Shown: piece by piece, positions 1-12,770 of the stretch
Layout of the letters: every line of letters begins with the position of its first letter
How positions within the stretch are numbered: position 1 is the stretch's first letter
Assembly (NCBI GenBank): GCA_030549775.1
Contig: CM060174.1
Location: forward strand, 11,269,286-11,333,285
Length of the DNA: 64,000 bases
Direction: 5' to 3'
DNA from: Tamarix chinensis
Lineage: Eukaryota; Streptophyta; Magnoliopsida; Caryophyllales; Tamaricaceae
Notes under the pieces: generated by a model
Databases searched by the model: none
What the model was told of the DNA's origin: nothing
What the model saw: the letters and a program-made list of their open reading frames with translations, nothing else
Made by a program: the position numbers and the translations under genes

Positions 1-723
1 GCCCTAGGGTAAAGTGGTGAGTAGACCTCGGGGTATAAGGTGGTGGGCCCTGACCCACACACCTAGAGGTTGGGTTTCCAATGTGAGAAATGTGTTAGTA
101 TGATAATTATAAAGGGTGTTTAGTGGCTTAATATAAATGCAAAAGATAGCTTGGTAACCTAAATAGAGTAAGGGTGTAGCTAAGGCCGAATGTGTGACAT
201 GTAACCTACTTGCCTTGGATGTTCTATATGCTTTATGTGTCATGTTTTAAATGCCATTATCTGAACTGTTTCATGTGTGGTGTGGCTTGGAATCGAGATG
301 TGTGCATATGTCCTCATTAGTATGTGATAGTATGAATATGTCATAAGTTATGATGTGATGTGTTGAGGCCCTTTAGCCATGCATGTCAAAGGTGAAATAC
401 CTTCGAATAATATACGTTAAGACACTAATCACTTAAAGAGGAATATGTTGAACCGGACCCAAACCGGTCCACTGGCTATAATAGTGGCAGGGTATTCTAC
501 CCTCACGACCGTTCTACCGGCTAAAATAGTGGTAGGGCATGTGCCCTCGTGACCGTTCCACTGGCTATAATAGTGGGGGATTCCGTACTCAACAAACCAA
601 ATGTAAAAGTGATAAGATATGGGAAAAATACTTATATTTACAGTGGAACACCTTGTGAGTCGGGGCCTGACTGGTCCACCGGCAAATAATAGTGGCAGGG
701 TATGTTACCCTCGTGATCGGTCC
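1..723 (-). repeat. Inverted segment within copy A
   Basis: Read on the minus strand, this stretch aligns with about 61240-61990 of copy L, including the CCACTATTAT...GGTGGA modules and the conserved block at 15560-15640 of copy F. From about 725 the sequence follows the family in the plus direction. The orientation therefore switches near 723. The other breakpoint is left of the window. Confidence 0.7.
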
Positions 724-2590
724 AAACAAACCACATCAACATCCTCTCGTGCATGTCTTATAGGGTTACAACACATATCGTCACATACACATAGTACACA
801 TGCCATACAAAAACATACTTCAACTCCATGTCATACCACATACAAAATAATTAATAATAATAAACATAGGATACATAGCATGCGAAACACATAATGCACC
901 TAAGCACATAAAAGGCCTTAGCACCCCTTACCTAAAATATCACCGGTCTTGGAGCACGCTCCTATATTACTTGAGAGCTTTGATTGGGCTCACCTACTAT
1001 GGGAAAATACTAGGATAAGGTTTCCTCTTAAGAATGCTATTATTTCTAACTTATCCCAATACCTTATTTTTAATTAAAATATTATTATGCTAAAATTAAC
1101 TACACAAAACTCTAGTAGAAAAACTAATAATAACTCCAATGAACTTCAAAACAAAAGGGTGATATAAGGGTATCTACCCTTAACCCAAAATAATATTATT
1201 AAGGATGAAAATAATAATAATATAACTTTAATAACAACTAAATATTATAAATAAAGATAATAATAATAATAATAATAATAATAATATTCCAGAATAATTA
1301 ATAAAATTATAATAATAATTATTCTAATAGTTATAATATTAATAATAATAAGAAGAATGATAATAAAACATATAATAATTCAAATAATAACTTAAAATTC
1401 AAAACTAACAACCCAATTAGTTCATTCCTACTCTATACCCTGCAAGTAAAAATTGGCATCAATATTATGTCTAATAATATTATTAATAATAGAATAGAAA
1501 TAATTATTATATTTGAATAATTACTAATAATTGAAATAAAAACAGAATATATTATAATAAATAGTAATTAAGGCCTAAGAAGGTTTATAGTTTCACCTTG
1601 AGTCGGCGGGGATGGGCGGCACCGATGATGGTTCACGGCGGTGGCCTGAAAAATAATCTAAGAGGGGAAAAGATGAAGAAAAAGAGAGAAGGAAGAGGGG
1701 GAAAATAAAATAAGGTTATGGTTCAGTGGAGGAGGATTAGAGGGAGTTTTTGGGTGGTTTAGAGGGCACTAGAAGTGGCGGAGATGGTGACGGACAGCGG
1801 CTTAAGGATTCGGGATTAAAATTCTGGCGAGATGGGAAGCAAACTTTGCACAATGTTGGAGGCCGTGCAAGAAGAATTGAAGGTTGAAAATGGTTTAGTT
1901 AATTAGAGGAAATTTCAGGGAAGAAATTGGAATACTGCGGTGGCGCTGAGGTTGGCTATTGGCAGCGGGGGAAGAGTCTGAAGTCACGTGTTGGCAGCCT
2001 TCGCTTAGGGTTTCGGGTGAGAAAAAAATTCTAAAACTCCTAAAATTAGGCTATTTATAGATTGTAGATGGTATAATAGGGTTTTGGGGGTCAAGAGGAA
2101 GGTATGAGGTGCAAGGATTTGGGTGGCTGGCGGTAGTAATTGGTCGGAAATCATTTGGGTTGGATTGAAGTTTTGCGAGGATGGGGAGAGGAAATGGGCG
2201 AGAGTTATGCCAATTTATTCCTTGAGTCAAGGGGAATACAATGAGACAAGAAACAGTCGGTCAAAGTCTCTGTAGTCGGTGATGCCATTGATGGAGTTGG
2301 GAGTTGCAGCCGTGTCGACCGAGGGGAAATGAGGAAGAAGAAAGAAGAAAAGGAGGTGGACCGATCGGCAGGGGAAAGAAAAGAAAAAGGGGGAGAACCG
2401 GGCCGGTCGGCGCAGTGAGGGGGTCATTAAATGGGACGACGGGTTTCGGCCGTAACACGGATGAGTTTCGGCCGTAACACGGACAAAACACAGTGTGTTG
2501 GCGGACAAAAGATGGGCAACGGGCACGGGATGGGCCATGCCGAAGAAAAGGAAGAGGAAAGGGAAATTGGGCCGCGAGCTGGCCTAGTTC

Positions 2591-2669
2591 GGGGAGAAGA
2601 AGAAAAAGGAAAAAAAAAAGAAAAGAAGAAAGAAAAAGAAAGAAAAAGGAAGAAGGAAAAAAGAAAAAT
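2591..2669 (+). repeat. Pure-purine tract in copy A
   Basis: About 79 bases consist only of A and G, just upstream of the AT-rich 3' tail. Comparable tracts occur at the same place in H (33477-33519), J (about 38171-38254), G (about 38885-38965), F (about 42270-42358), B (about 46170-46250) and, as a pyrimidine tract, E (13260-13400). Confidence 0.8.
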
Positions 2670-3098
2670 AGTGGGTTGGATTAATTAAATTAATTAGGAT
2701 ATTTGGGTTATTTAAAAATAATAATATTTAAATAAAATAATATTTAAATCCATTTTTAGGCTAAATTATGATTTTTAAAATATTTTTCATAAATTCCATT
2801 TTAATTAGCAAAACACCCTAATTTTCTTCTATTAAATTATTTATAAAATTAATATTAATTTGGAACTATTTCATCCTTCTTATTTTAAATAAAATAATAT
2901 ATTTAGTTAATTTCTAAAATAAAATCCTTAATTAGCTAAAATACCTAAATTTCTCCTAATTAAAATAGTAATAAATTTCTTCTTAATATTTCCTAATTAA
3001 TTTCCTTTTATTTTAATAAAATAATTCATTTAATTACTTTTTATAATAAAATCCATTTAAATAAAATATTTAAAATTAAAAATTTTCGGGGCATTTCA

Positions 3099-3693
3099 AT
3101 AAGCCATTCCAAATAATGTATTTGTGCAATGATAAATATTATTTTTTTAATATGCTATTTTTTTCAATAGCTTTTGTTGTTGCTTATAACAAGCTTTAGA
3201 AACATAATTAATTGTTGCGAAAAATTATTTTACAGGGAAGATTAACATTTTGTAACAATATTAGCCGTCGCTAATTATAGGTCTTTGTAATGATGACCAT
3301 ATTCGTTGTACAACCATTTTTTTCAATGACAATAGCCGAAAACTTGTTTTTGAAGTACAACCATTTTTTTCAATGACAATAGTTGTTGCTAATTACAGGT
3401 TTTTGTAGTGACATAAATTGTTGCTGAAGTAGGATTAATATTTTGTAATGACCATATTCGTTGCAATATATAAATACGTGTAGTTAGGTAAAGAGATGTA
3501 TTGTAATGAAATAAAGAGGTGTACTTTTGGTTGCATTGAATTACTTATTTGCAACAATCACTGTTGTTGCTTTATTTTTTTACAACGCAATGACATGGAA
3601 TGACCCCACAACAAAAATTGTCATTACGACAATGATTTTCTTTCTTTGATAGCAAAAAGTAACATTGCTAAAAATGGTTTGTTTTTATAGTGG
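3099..3693. mobile_element. CACTA transposon terminal fragment
   Basis: The right end reads TTTTTATAGTG at 3683-3693, which is CACTATAAAAA on the other strand, a typical CACTA terminus. The fragment is full of short subterminal repeats built on GCAACAA and TTGTTGC, and one block (ACAACCATTTTTTTCAATGA) occurs twice, near 3311 and 3357. Copy A ends immediately to the left, so it appears to have inserted into this element. The other terminus is outside the window or lost. No transposase coding is visible. Confidence 0.5.
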
Positions 3694-4835
3694 TATTTGA
3701 CAAACATGACATATATAATTTATTTTCAGCATGCAACCCATTGTAACTTACTTTTGTACACATAAAAGTTTACGCAAGATAACATGCTTCATTTTACAAA
3801 ATTTTACACTATAACTATTAGGCAAATGATTAAAATGTAATGAACATGCTTAATATAATTTGTACATGAAAATACCTAATGTGCCATCATGCGATATTTC
3901 ATATTTTAGTATGGTATAGAAAAAACATAAAATATGGGTAACCTACTAAAATTTATTAGGCCCCACTTATCAAACTTTTGTAGCTAGATAACATTTTTAA
4001 TATTAACCATATTAATATTTAACCAACAAAATAATATTTTTTACTAAAATAATAATTGAATAGAAATTTATCAAAAATGCCCCTAATGTTGCAACGGAGT
4101 AAAATTCTGTTATGATTCTCACATTACACGATCAACATGAGTTAGAAAAAGTAGGGGGCTTTGAGGGAGGGAGTTGGTTAGCTGGTGGTGGTGGTGGTTG
4201 AGAGGGGTGAGAAACACCAGAGGTAGGGCTGACACTTTATTATGCAGGAAGGAGGTGGTGGTATTGGATAGTGCTCTAAGAAGGAGGAAGAGGTTAATGA
4301 TGCTGGGTAACTTAATAGGAGGAGGAAAGAGAAGAGGAGAAGGGGCTAGGTTGAGGGAGAGGGTGCTTGGTGGTGGTTAGATTTAGGACGAAGGAAGGAT
4401 ACAATGGTGTCTAAGGGTGGTGATATTATTAGAAATAAAGTGACGTATATAGGAAGAAGGGGCTAGCTACAGTGGTGGTGATGGTTGGCTCAACGCAAGG
4501 AAGGGTGAAAAGGAGGAGGTGATGGTGAGGCAGGGGGCATGATGCAAGGTAAAGGAGGGTGCACCAGGGCTGAGGGAAAGGTTGAAACGTGGTGGATGAT
4601 GGTAAGGTAATTTTACTGGGATGGAACTAAACAAAAAATGGAGAAGGAGAAAGAAGAAGAAGAAGGGACAAGGAGGAAGGAGAAGGTTGGAGGGTCAAAC
4701 AAAAATAAAAAGGGAATGGGTGCCTATATGTTAGTGATTGAGGTGACATGAAGGATTTCATTGATTGGATATAACAGCAAGGATTTTAGGGGATTTAATA
4801 ATAGCAAGGTTCTTAACAGGGTGCACGTAGGCTAG

Positions 4836-7800
4836 TGAAACACCCCAAAATTACCTACTTAATTTTTTTGTGGAATTATTAATTAGCAAGTTACTGGGTG
4901 TTACCGCTACACTTAGCATAAGTCTGGATCCTCGCCTTTCTCATGATAAGTGAAAGCTAAAACAAACTAAAACTAAATTAGATTAGTAAAAATAGAATAT
5001 AATACATAGTTAAAGGTTATAGATAAGTTTTATCAGTACAATAGTAATAATAAAAATACAACAAAGGACATAAGAGTCTAAAGAATAATTGATCATAAAA
5101 AAAAAATCACTTGAAGGTATGTTATTAGTTTTTCCTAACTCTTAGATCTGAAGGCTCACTCTAAAAATCGAACATCTTTTTAAGGGCTCCACTTATCCAT
5201 CCTGCTCTTATACGCTTTATACTACTTTATGACCTTAATGTAATCATCTGTAAAAGTAGTATTAGTATGACGTTATTGTACTAAGTAAATCACAATACTT
5301 TACAAGAGGCAGCATGCCCTCATTTCACATAGTCAGGCAAAATCTAAAAAGCAAACTTTAGCGTAAAGTATGCACCATAACTACAAACATTATTCATGGA
5401 ACAACATATATAAGCATCAAATCTCAAGCTTAAAAATAAAGCATTCTAGTTAACTTATCATTATTTCAAGGTACAAGAGACATATCTAATTAGCTAAATA
5501 GATTTTGAACAAAATGGTAGGGTGTTAAGGTAACTACCAAACCAATAATCTAAAATAATACTCGGGTAGGGCATTGAGGTATCTATCAAACCAAATAAGC
5601 TAAAACTATACAAACATAGGGCAATAAGGTGATTACCAAACCAAAAAATCCAAAACAAAACCAAGGTAAGGCACTAAGGCGGCTACCATACAAACAAATT
5701 ATTACTTTTTATTTTCTTATACAACAGATATTTTCATTTTTAGCTACTTACTCAAATGGATACAATCAACTTATGAACAATGAGGTATGCCATGTTATGT
5801 TGGTACCCCAAGGCTACACAATACCCTTACCTTGAACCTAGGGATATAGTGGTATACCTAGTCATATTAGTAGATAAAGGCTATATAGTACTTTCCCAAC
5901 CTTGTCTCATATTCTTTAAGTATTAATACCCCCTATAGAGTCCATATATCACCTATAGAGTAGAGTAGGGCCTTTACTAAGGCACAATAGCACACCAATG
6001 GACCAAAATGAGGGCCAACACCTCACTAACTAATCCTAGAGAACAAACGATTCCCAACTCGAGGTCTTTTACTTTAAGTATTAATATTTTATGAGGTGAT
6101 CATATAAGTCACATACAACACAACATTTTCATTTTCCACACTCAACCTTTTCCCCTCTTTTGCTTCTAAATATTTAGGTGAACACTAAGGTTATAGGTAT
6201 ATGACAAGCTAAGTTAAAGTTAAGGTTAACCTATCAAAAGTATAAGGTTATCCTAGAATCCAATTATTTATAAAATATACGTTAGATCAAATTACCAACA
6301 TGCCCTTCAAAACCCTAGTTTCACCATTTTATTCATTTCTATACCAAACATTATCATTATGAGAGATTTTTCATGAGTAGGAAAAAAGGAAATATTCTAC
6401 ATTATTTTAGCATGTAGGTAATCTTTATGTTTTGGCAATTAACTATATTTTTCACTTTTCATACATTTAGTGGGTTGCCCAAAAAACCTTAATCATATAG
6501 CTCTCATGTACCACATCTTCTATGCACTATGTACGTATAAATTTAAAGTGTAATAAGTAATTTAAATAGGAATATTATCTTCACAGTATATGTATGGGAA
6601 TATCTATAACCCAAGGTCATGCAAATAGAATTTATTATAAGCGAATCCTAATCATGTGCATATGCTCCCACTTGAATCATCGTAACCCTAGCTACCATGT
6701 ATTAGCAATCATGAGGTATTTACCATGGAATTTAAGCAATAACTTGACAAGAATGAAAATTATAACAAAACCCTAGACATATGAATGCCAATCATTTAAC
6801 ATATTGCCATGCATATAGCTTAACTTTCAACAATTATAAGTATCATCTCTTCAACATGTTATCATTTTATCATGTATGTCATAACACTTGAAAAAACATA
6901 AAACCCTATTATGATTCTAGGTCTAAAAAATCCTAGTATGATCACAAATAAATTCTATCATCTTATGAGTTATTGGATTTACCTAATCCAAGCTCACACA
7001 AAAGAAGTCTTCTCCAAATTCGTTAAGAATTACCTAGAAATTTAACATCTAGACACATATGTATTAGCATATAATATTACACAAAAATAATATAAAATTA
7101 CTAAAGAAACTAAAGGATTACAAATCTATTGAATCAAAGAAAGATAAGATAAGTAAAACTTGAGCAAACAAAGGGAGAGGGATCGGTGGATTTTATTAAG
7201 AAGGAGAGGAGAGAAATGTTACCATGCGCCATTGCTAGGGAGGTTACCACGATAAAAATGGCTGGTATATGGAGTGGAGAAATGATAGGGAAAAGAGAAG
7301 CAAAGGGAGGACGTGAAGATGGCACAAAAGAGACAGAAGATTGAGATATAGGCTTTGGTGGAAGATGGTGCAACAAAGGTGGGGCTTTGGAAACATTGGC
7401 TGACGGTGATGTGGTGGGCTTTGTTGTGTTTGACCAAAGTGATGAAAGGTAGAACAGTGGGATTAATTAGTGTTGTAGTGGTCGTTTCAATGGGAAAGAC
7501 CAAAGATAAGGGGGAGATAGAAGTTGCATGAGGGAGAGTGTAATACCCCATATCGTTAAATTCAATTTTATTAAGCTTAATTATTTTATTAGCTTAATTT
7601 GATGTAAATATTTAATTATTTTAATTTTGATTCATTTTATAGATTTATCAATGATTTTGAATTCATATTTGAATTTAATTAATCGTTATCATTATGGATC
7701 ATTCTAGATAAATTTATTCACGACTATGATTTTATTATATTCATATGATTTTGACTTTTGGTTAAAAAATGTATTTTTGTTCTTCTCATATTTTTATTTT

Positions 7801-10800
7801 TAATAATTTAGATTCATTTTCGATTATAACTTCGTTGTGTGATAACAACATTATTTTAGAGTTATATTTCATTAATAAAATATATTTTTTAAATTGTAAA
7901 ATTTCTATTTAAAATTTATTTTAATAATTTCGTCCATAGAAAATATTTTTGACTTTAAATTTATTCATTTCCGAGGTCATTAATATATTCAAAAATTTGT
8001 AAATTAAAAAGATCTTTGAAGTTTATCTATAGATTTCTTTTCAAAATTAATTTTCTTTCGCTTTACCCTTTTTTGTTTATGAAAGACTAATTTCTAAAAT
8101 TATTTAAATTAGTCTTGATTCATTAGAATCTTATTTAAATATTTTCTTATATGCTTTTAAATATTTGTTTGAGGTTGTATACTTTATTTTTTGTAAATAA
8201 TATAGATTTTACGTTCGTTGGTAAATTATTTCGAAAATATTTATGAAAGTCTTTATATAGCTCTTATATCGATTTTAGGATTTCAAATCTTTGTGAAAAA
8301 AATATTGTTAATTAAAATTTTGATAAATTTTCCAATAATAATTTTAGATGTTTAGTATTTCTTTTATATTTGTAATTAAAAAATAATAATTCCCAACCAG
8401 TTCCCCATCCCCTCTCTGCTTTTTTCCTTTTCTCTCTTCTTCTCTCCCTATTTTCTTTTGCCTTTCTCCCTGACCTGTCCCTATTCTCTGCACCCAAAAC
8501 CTCAACCTGCCTCCTTCTCCCTACTCCTCCTTTAGCGACTGCTGGCTACCACCACTATAGTTACATGCTACCATCGACACCACTACAGCAAGATGCAGTT
8601 GCAAGTAGCTACAACAACATAGTAGTAGCCACTAGCACCAACAATGAGAAGCACAAGAGGTGTGACCATGTGGTCTTCAACTTCCCATGAAGCTTCCTTA
8701 GCCTTCACCTATCCTGACTTGCAAATTTTTTTTGGTATAAATTTCTAAAAAAACCCTAACTCTTGTTTTGATTTATTAAGGATGAATTAGCTTATGATAA
8801 GCTAAATTGATTGTTTGATTATGTATATATGTGTTGTCAGATTGATTTGGATAGGTTAATTGTATGGTTTATGTTGTAATTCTAAAAAAATTGATTTTTG
8901 GCCAAGTTATGCCCGAATTAAGATATTTTGGGTAAACTAATTTTACATTACTCTTTAAAATGTATCTAGTTTCATGTCAGAACCATCGAACTGAGAAATT
9001 TATGCGTAATTAATTAGAATTGACTTTCTAGGTCAAACTCCATGTGTGATGAAATTTGATTACATAATTGAATTGTTTCACTCAATTGATTTTACAATAT
9101 CCTTTGAAATGTAATTAATTTCATATCGGAAGTGTTGATTTGGGAAAATTATGTGAAATTTATTGGAATTAGATTTTTAGGAAAAAAATCTTGTAGGTAT
9201 AAATTAGATTGTGTAATTGGGTTGTTTTATTCAATTGATTATAATTTACATTAAAATATATTTAATTTCAATTTCGAACCATTAATTTAAATATTTTAAT
9301 AATATTTGATAGGATTTACATTCGGGGTTCAAAAACACTAATTGTGTTAAATTGGGTATTCCTTTCATTGTTTTTGATCAATTTACTATATAATATGTTA
9401 TAAAATATATCTAAATGCATTTCTAAATATTTGATTTAAAAAAATTGATAAAATTTAATCGAATTGCATTTTTTGGACCTAAAACCCTTGATTTCAAAAA
9501 AAAAATATTAAATTGGCCATTTATATATTTATTTTTCTAAAATTGAATTTATAGAAATAGTTGAAATGATCCTAATTGTATTCTAACACATTGAATTAGA
9601 ATTAATTTATTTTAATTATCCAAATTTGTGTCTTGGGCTTTGAAACCTTAATTTCGAAAACCAATTGTCTTGAATTGGCTATTCAGAAGATTATTTCATT
9701 AAAATTAATTATCTAGATTTATTTAAAATTATTTTAATTGTGTTTTAATTCTATCAATTTGAGATAATCAAAGTGAATTGGTTGGTTCATAGTCTAGGCA
9801 TTAAAAAAACCCTAATTTTCGGAGATGGTTTTATAAAATTAATTATGCTATACTTCTTTTACTTAATCGATTTCCAACTTTGATTTAAAATCATTTGAAT
9901 TGTATTTTTATGTTATCAGGTTGGATTAGTTCCCTAAAAATGGTTGTTTTGTCTCTTTAGTTGTATAACCTAATGAGTAAGTCATCTTTGATAAAATTGA
10001 CTTATAATCTATTATTCTTTTCTCGACTTTCCAAATTAATTTAAAATGCCCCAAGTGATATGTTTTTAATCCAATTTGATTAATATTTAATTTTAAATCT
10101 TGATAGAGCTACATTCGCAAGTCTTAGGTTTTTGGACACTTTTTCCAAGAAAGATAGTTTGTGTCCCCTTGTTTTGATTTAATTATAATATGTGAATTAT
10201 TAATTAATAAGGTAATTTCTAACCTAGTTTTTCGATTTCTATCCACAACCTAGGAAAACTTTCTCATAGATTGTTGAGCTCTCTATAGCTCTCTCTCTCT
10301 TTCTCAATTTGCTTAGCTAGCTTCGGATTTAGGTAAGTCATTACTCACCTTTACTTAAGGCGGAATCTAGAATGTATATTTATTTGGAGTGGAAATTGAT
10401 GAGCATACTTATCGATTATTTAATCATATCAAGTGTATACTGTGTTCTTATATGGTGATTGTATGTATGTATGAATTATATCTTTAATGTGAATGTGTGA
10501 TAGTATGTGGCTTTAATGCTACTTGACTTTAATGCCACTTGAATTTGATATAATAATGGAAATTCATTATGTTGCTAGAAGTGAGCTAAGTGTTGTTACG
10601 TGGGCCTGGTTTATGATTTATTAAATATTTGAATAAAATATTAATCACTTAAAGTGAAAGATCTTGAGTGGGACTTGTATCACTCGGGTTAGCTATCTAA
10701 GTTAGGTTTGGTATTCACTTAGTACTATTTTGATATTTTTCTATTTTTTGATCCTGGTTGCCTTACGAGGTTTGGCAAAGCCCTTTTCTACTCTATAGGT

Positions 10801-12770
10801 GTCTCAATATATTTTTACCCTATATGGGGTATGCATACTTAAGTGATTAGGTGTCCTATTTATTAGTGGTCTAGTTACGTTTTTGGGCAGACGAGCTAGG
10901 GCTAGTACCGTTCGAGTACTAGATTAGTTGTTACGATCTTTTTGAGTCTCTGTCCTCAAGAGAATGTGATTAAATGGTTGAGATCATGATAATGAAATAT
11001 AATAATAAATTATTCTCGTTGACTCTTAGACTTTATATTTCTATTTCTTATGCATGCTTCTTGGTTGTCTCCCTTACAATAGTATTGCCATATGGCGTAT
11101 GTCCGTATTTAATTATCATATGATCTATTATTCAAATCACATGTGGGCGTTATGTGAAGAATGCTATCTTCTAGGGTAGTGTTTTTTACTCAATATATGA
11201 TCGTGATTTTATTGTATACTTGTACCCTATGTTTTGTCATGTCTAGTCATGTATTCATAATCATGAATCTATGACCCCTTGCTTTATTATATGTATCACA
11301 TGTATAAACTGAGCATGAGTTATTATATTAGTAGAATGGAGTATGTATCCCATGTATAATCAAGCATGAGTTATTATATGAGTAGAATGGTGTATATATC
11401 GCATGTATAATTGACAATGAATTATTGTATGAGTGGAATAATATATTTATCATATGTATAATTAAGCATGAGTATTGTAAGCTAAAGATTGCTATGTCTT
11501 ATGTGTATTATGTTTCCTTCCATGAGTTAAGTAGTCATGATTTACTTACTACTGGACTCATACTAATACTACCTTAGTTGAATGGGTCCTGCGATGATCC
11601 ACTGATGGTGGAGAGAATACCTCTTGTGTAGGCTTAAGTTCGGATGTTATTATTGGGTTGAAAGCTTGGCTTAAGAGAGTAGATAATCCGAATTTTATTC
11701 CTCAGGATTTATATTTATCTATATCTATTTTTGGAAGTTTCAAGTATTGTATCAAATTTTCAAGGGTGTTGTAATTCAATTTTAATTCCCATTACTTTAA
11801 TAAGCTTTTAAAAATTTAGGATTACTTTATAGGTTTCTACAGATTTATTCAGTGAAATTATTCACTTGCCATCTACCTATGGATATCTCCTTGAGGGAGT
11901 TTATCCTCAGGACACATATATTGTTAAATTTTTGTTAAACAAGTTTTAGCCTTTCATCTAGTATGAGATAGATGGTAAACATTTATCTTGTGTTGGGTGT
12001 GGCGGTAACATTCCCCAAATCCTATTTTAGCTTTTGCATTATTCTTTAAACAAAATTTTTTAGGAGTGAAATTTGTGGGTGTTATAGAGAGGGGTTTACT
12101 TCTGGGGGTTGTGAGTGGGTTTTGGGGTAACTTCTGCAAGAGCTTCCAGTGCAAGGGTGATGGATCGGTGGTGGTAGCTGGTGGAGGGGTGCGTTGTATA
12201 AAATAAATTGGTGAGGATGGAGGCGTAATGATAGAGAATGGAGGGAAATTCTGCATAAAGGATCTTAGGAGATGGAGTGGCAGAAGTCAAGATTGCTCAA
12301 AGGTTTGGGAACAACACAAGAGGGAGAGGAGAAGGGACTAAGAAGGGGATGGCATGTAGGGAGGTTAGGAGCAAAACAAAGAAAGAAAAACACAGGGGAG
12401 AAGGAGGTATGATGCAGGTGTGGTGTAGGGTGATGGCTTGCAAGAGTGGGAGCAAACATGTGGGACGGGAAAAAGGGACAAAAATTTAAGGGATTATAGT
12501 GGGCTAGGGTAAATATCTAGGTGAATACTGGGGTAGGAATATTGGGGTAAAATTTATAAAGTTAGGTTTACTCAAGAGAGCATTATAATTCATCCCATGT
12601 TTAAAATTTAATAAGCATCCTCTAATAAATTTTAACCTAATAAAACTTTTATATCTAATGAGTCATAATAATAATATACACATTAATAATATATTTATTA
12701 CTAAATATTCTTAAATAATTATTACAAATTATTGATTATAATTAGGGTTTTCTAAAAATGGGGTATTACA
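4836..12770 (+). mobile_element. Copy C: LTR-like repeat interrupted by copy D
   Basis: It starts TGAAACACCCC at 4836 and ends GGGGTATTACA at 12770. Its own sequence (4836-7538 and about 12092-12770) is near 3.4 kb. It carries the family features: the 5' hairpin (4912-4950), the CACTATAAGTG-type spacer blocks, and the purine-rich block (about 7170-7538 continuing at 12092-12480). The flanking 5-mers are GCTAG and TGTAG, only 3 of 5 matching, so the TSD is weak. The reading frames inside are low-complexity. Confidence 0.7.
7539..12086 (-). mobile_element. Copy D: minus-strand LTR-like repeat in copy C
   Basis: On the plus strand it runs from TGTAATACCCC (7539) to GGGTGTTATA (12086), 4548 bp, flanked by the exact TSD GAGAG (7534-7538 and 12087-12091). 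It belongs to the same subfamily as copy I in the opposite orientation: both share the terminal tail, the AATTGATTT-rich central stretch (8800-10100 here, 22200-22900 in I) and the block with TCTCTCTCTCT and GCTTAGCTAGCTTCGGAT (10290-10330). No coding sequence. Confidence 0.88.

Larger units (their letters stand above)
1..3098 (+). mobile_element. Copy A: 3' part of a long non-coding LTR-like repeat
   Basis: This is the right-hand portion of the TGTAAC...CA family. From about 725 the order is the family order: a conserved block near 905-1010 (cf. 18770-18850, 36225-36290 and 62560-62630), an AT-rich stretch with a TAA microsatellite (about 1256-1285), a G-rich block starting near 1590 (cf. 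19720 and 37127), a pure-purine tract, then an AT-rich tail. It ends in GGGGCATTTCA at 3098, the same terminus as copies G and J. The first 723 bases are inverted. The 5' end is outside the window, so the TSD cannot be tested. No coding sequence is supported. Confidence 0.75.

Noticed and set aside
2443..2485. Short tandem duplication GTTTCGGCCGTAACACGGA in copy A
   Set aside because: A two-unit duplication with no sign of function or recurrence in sister copies.
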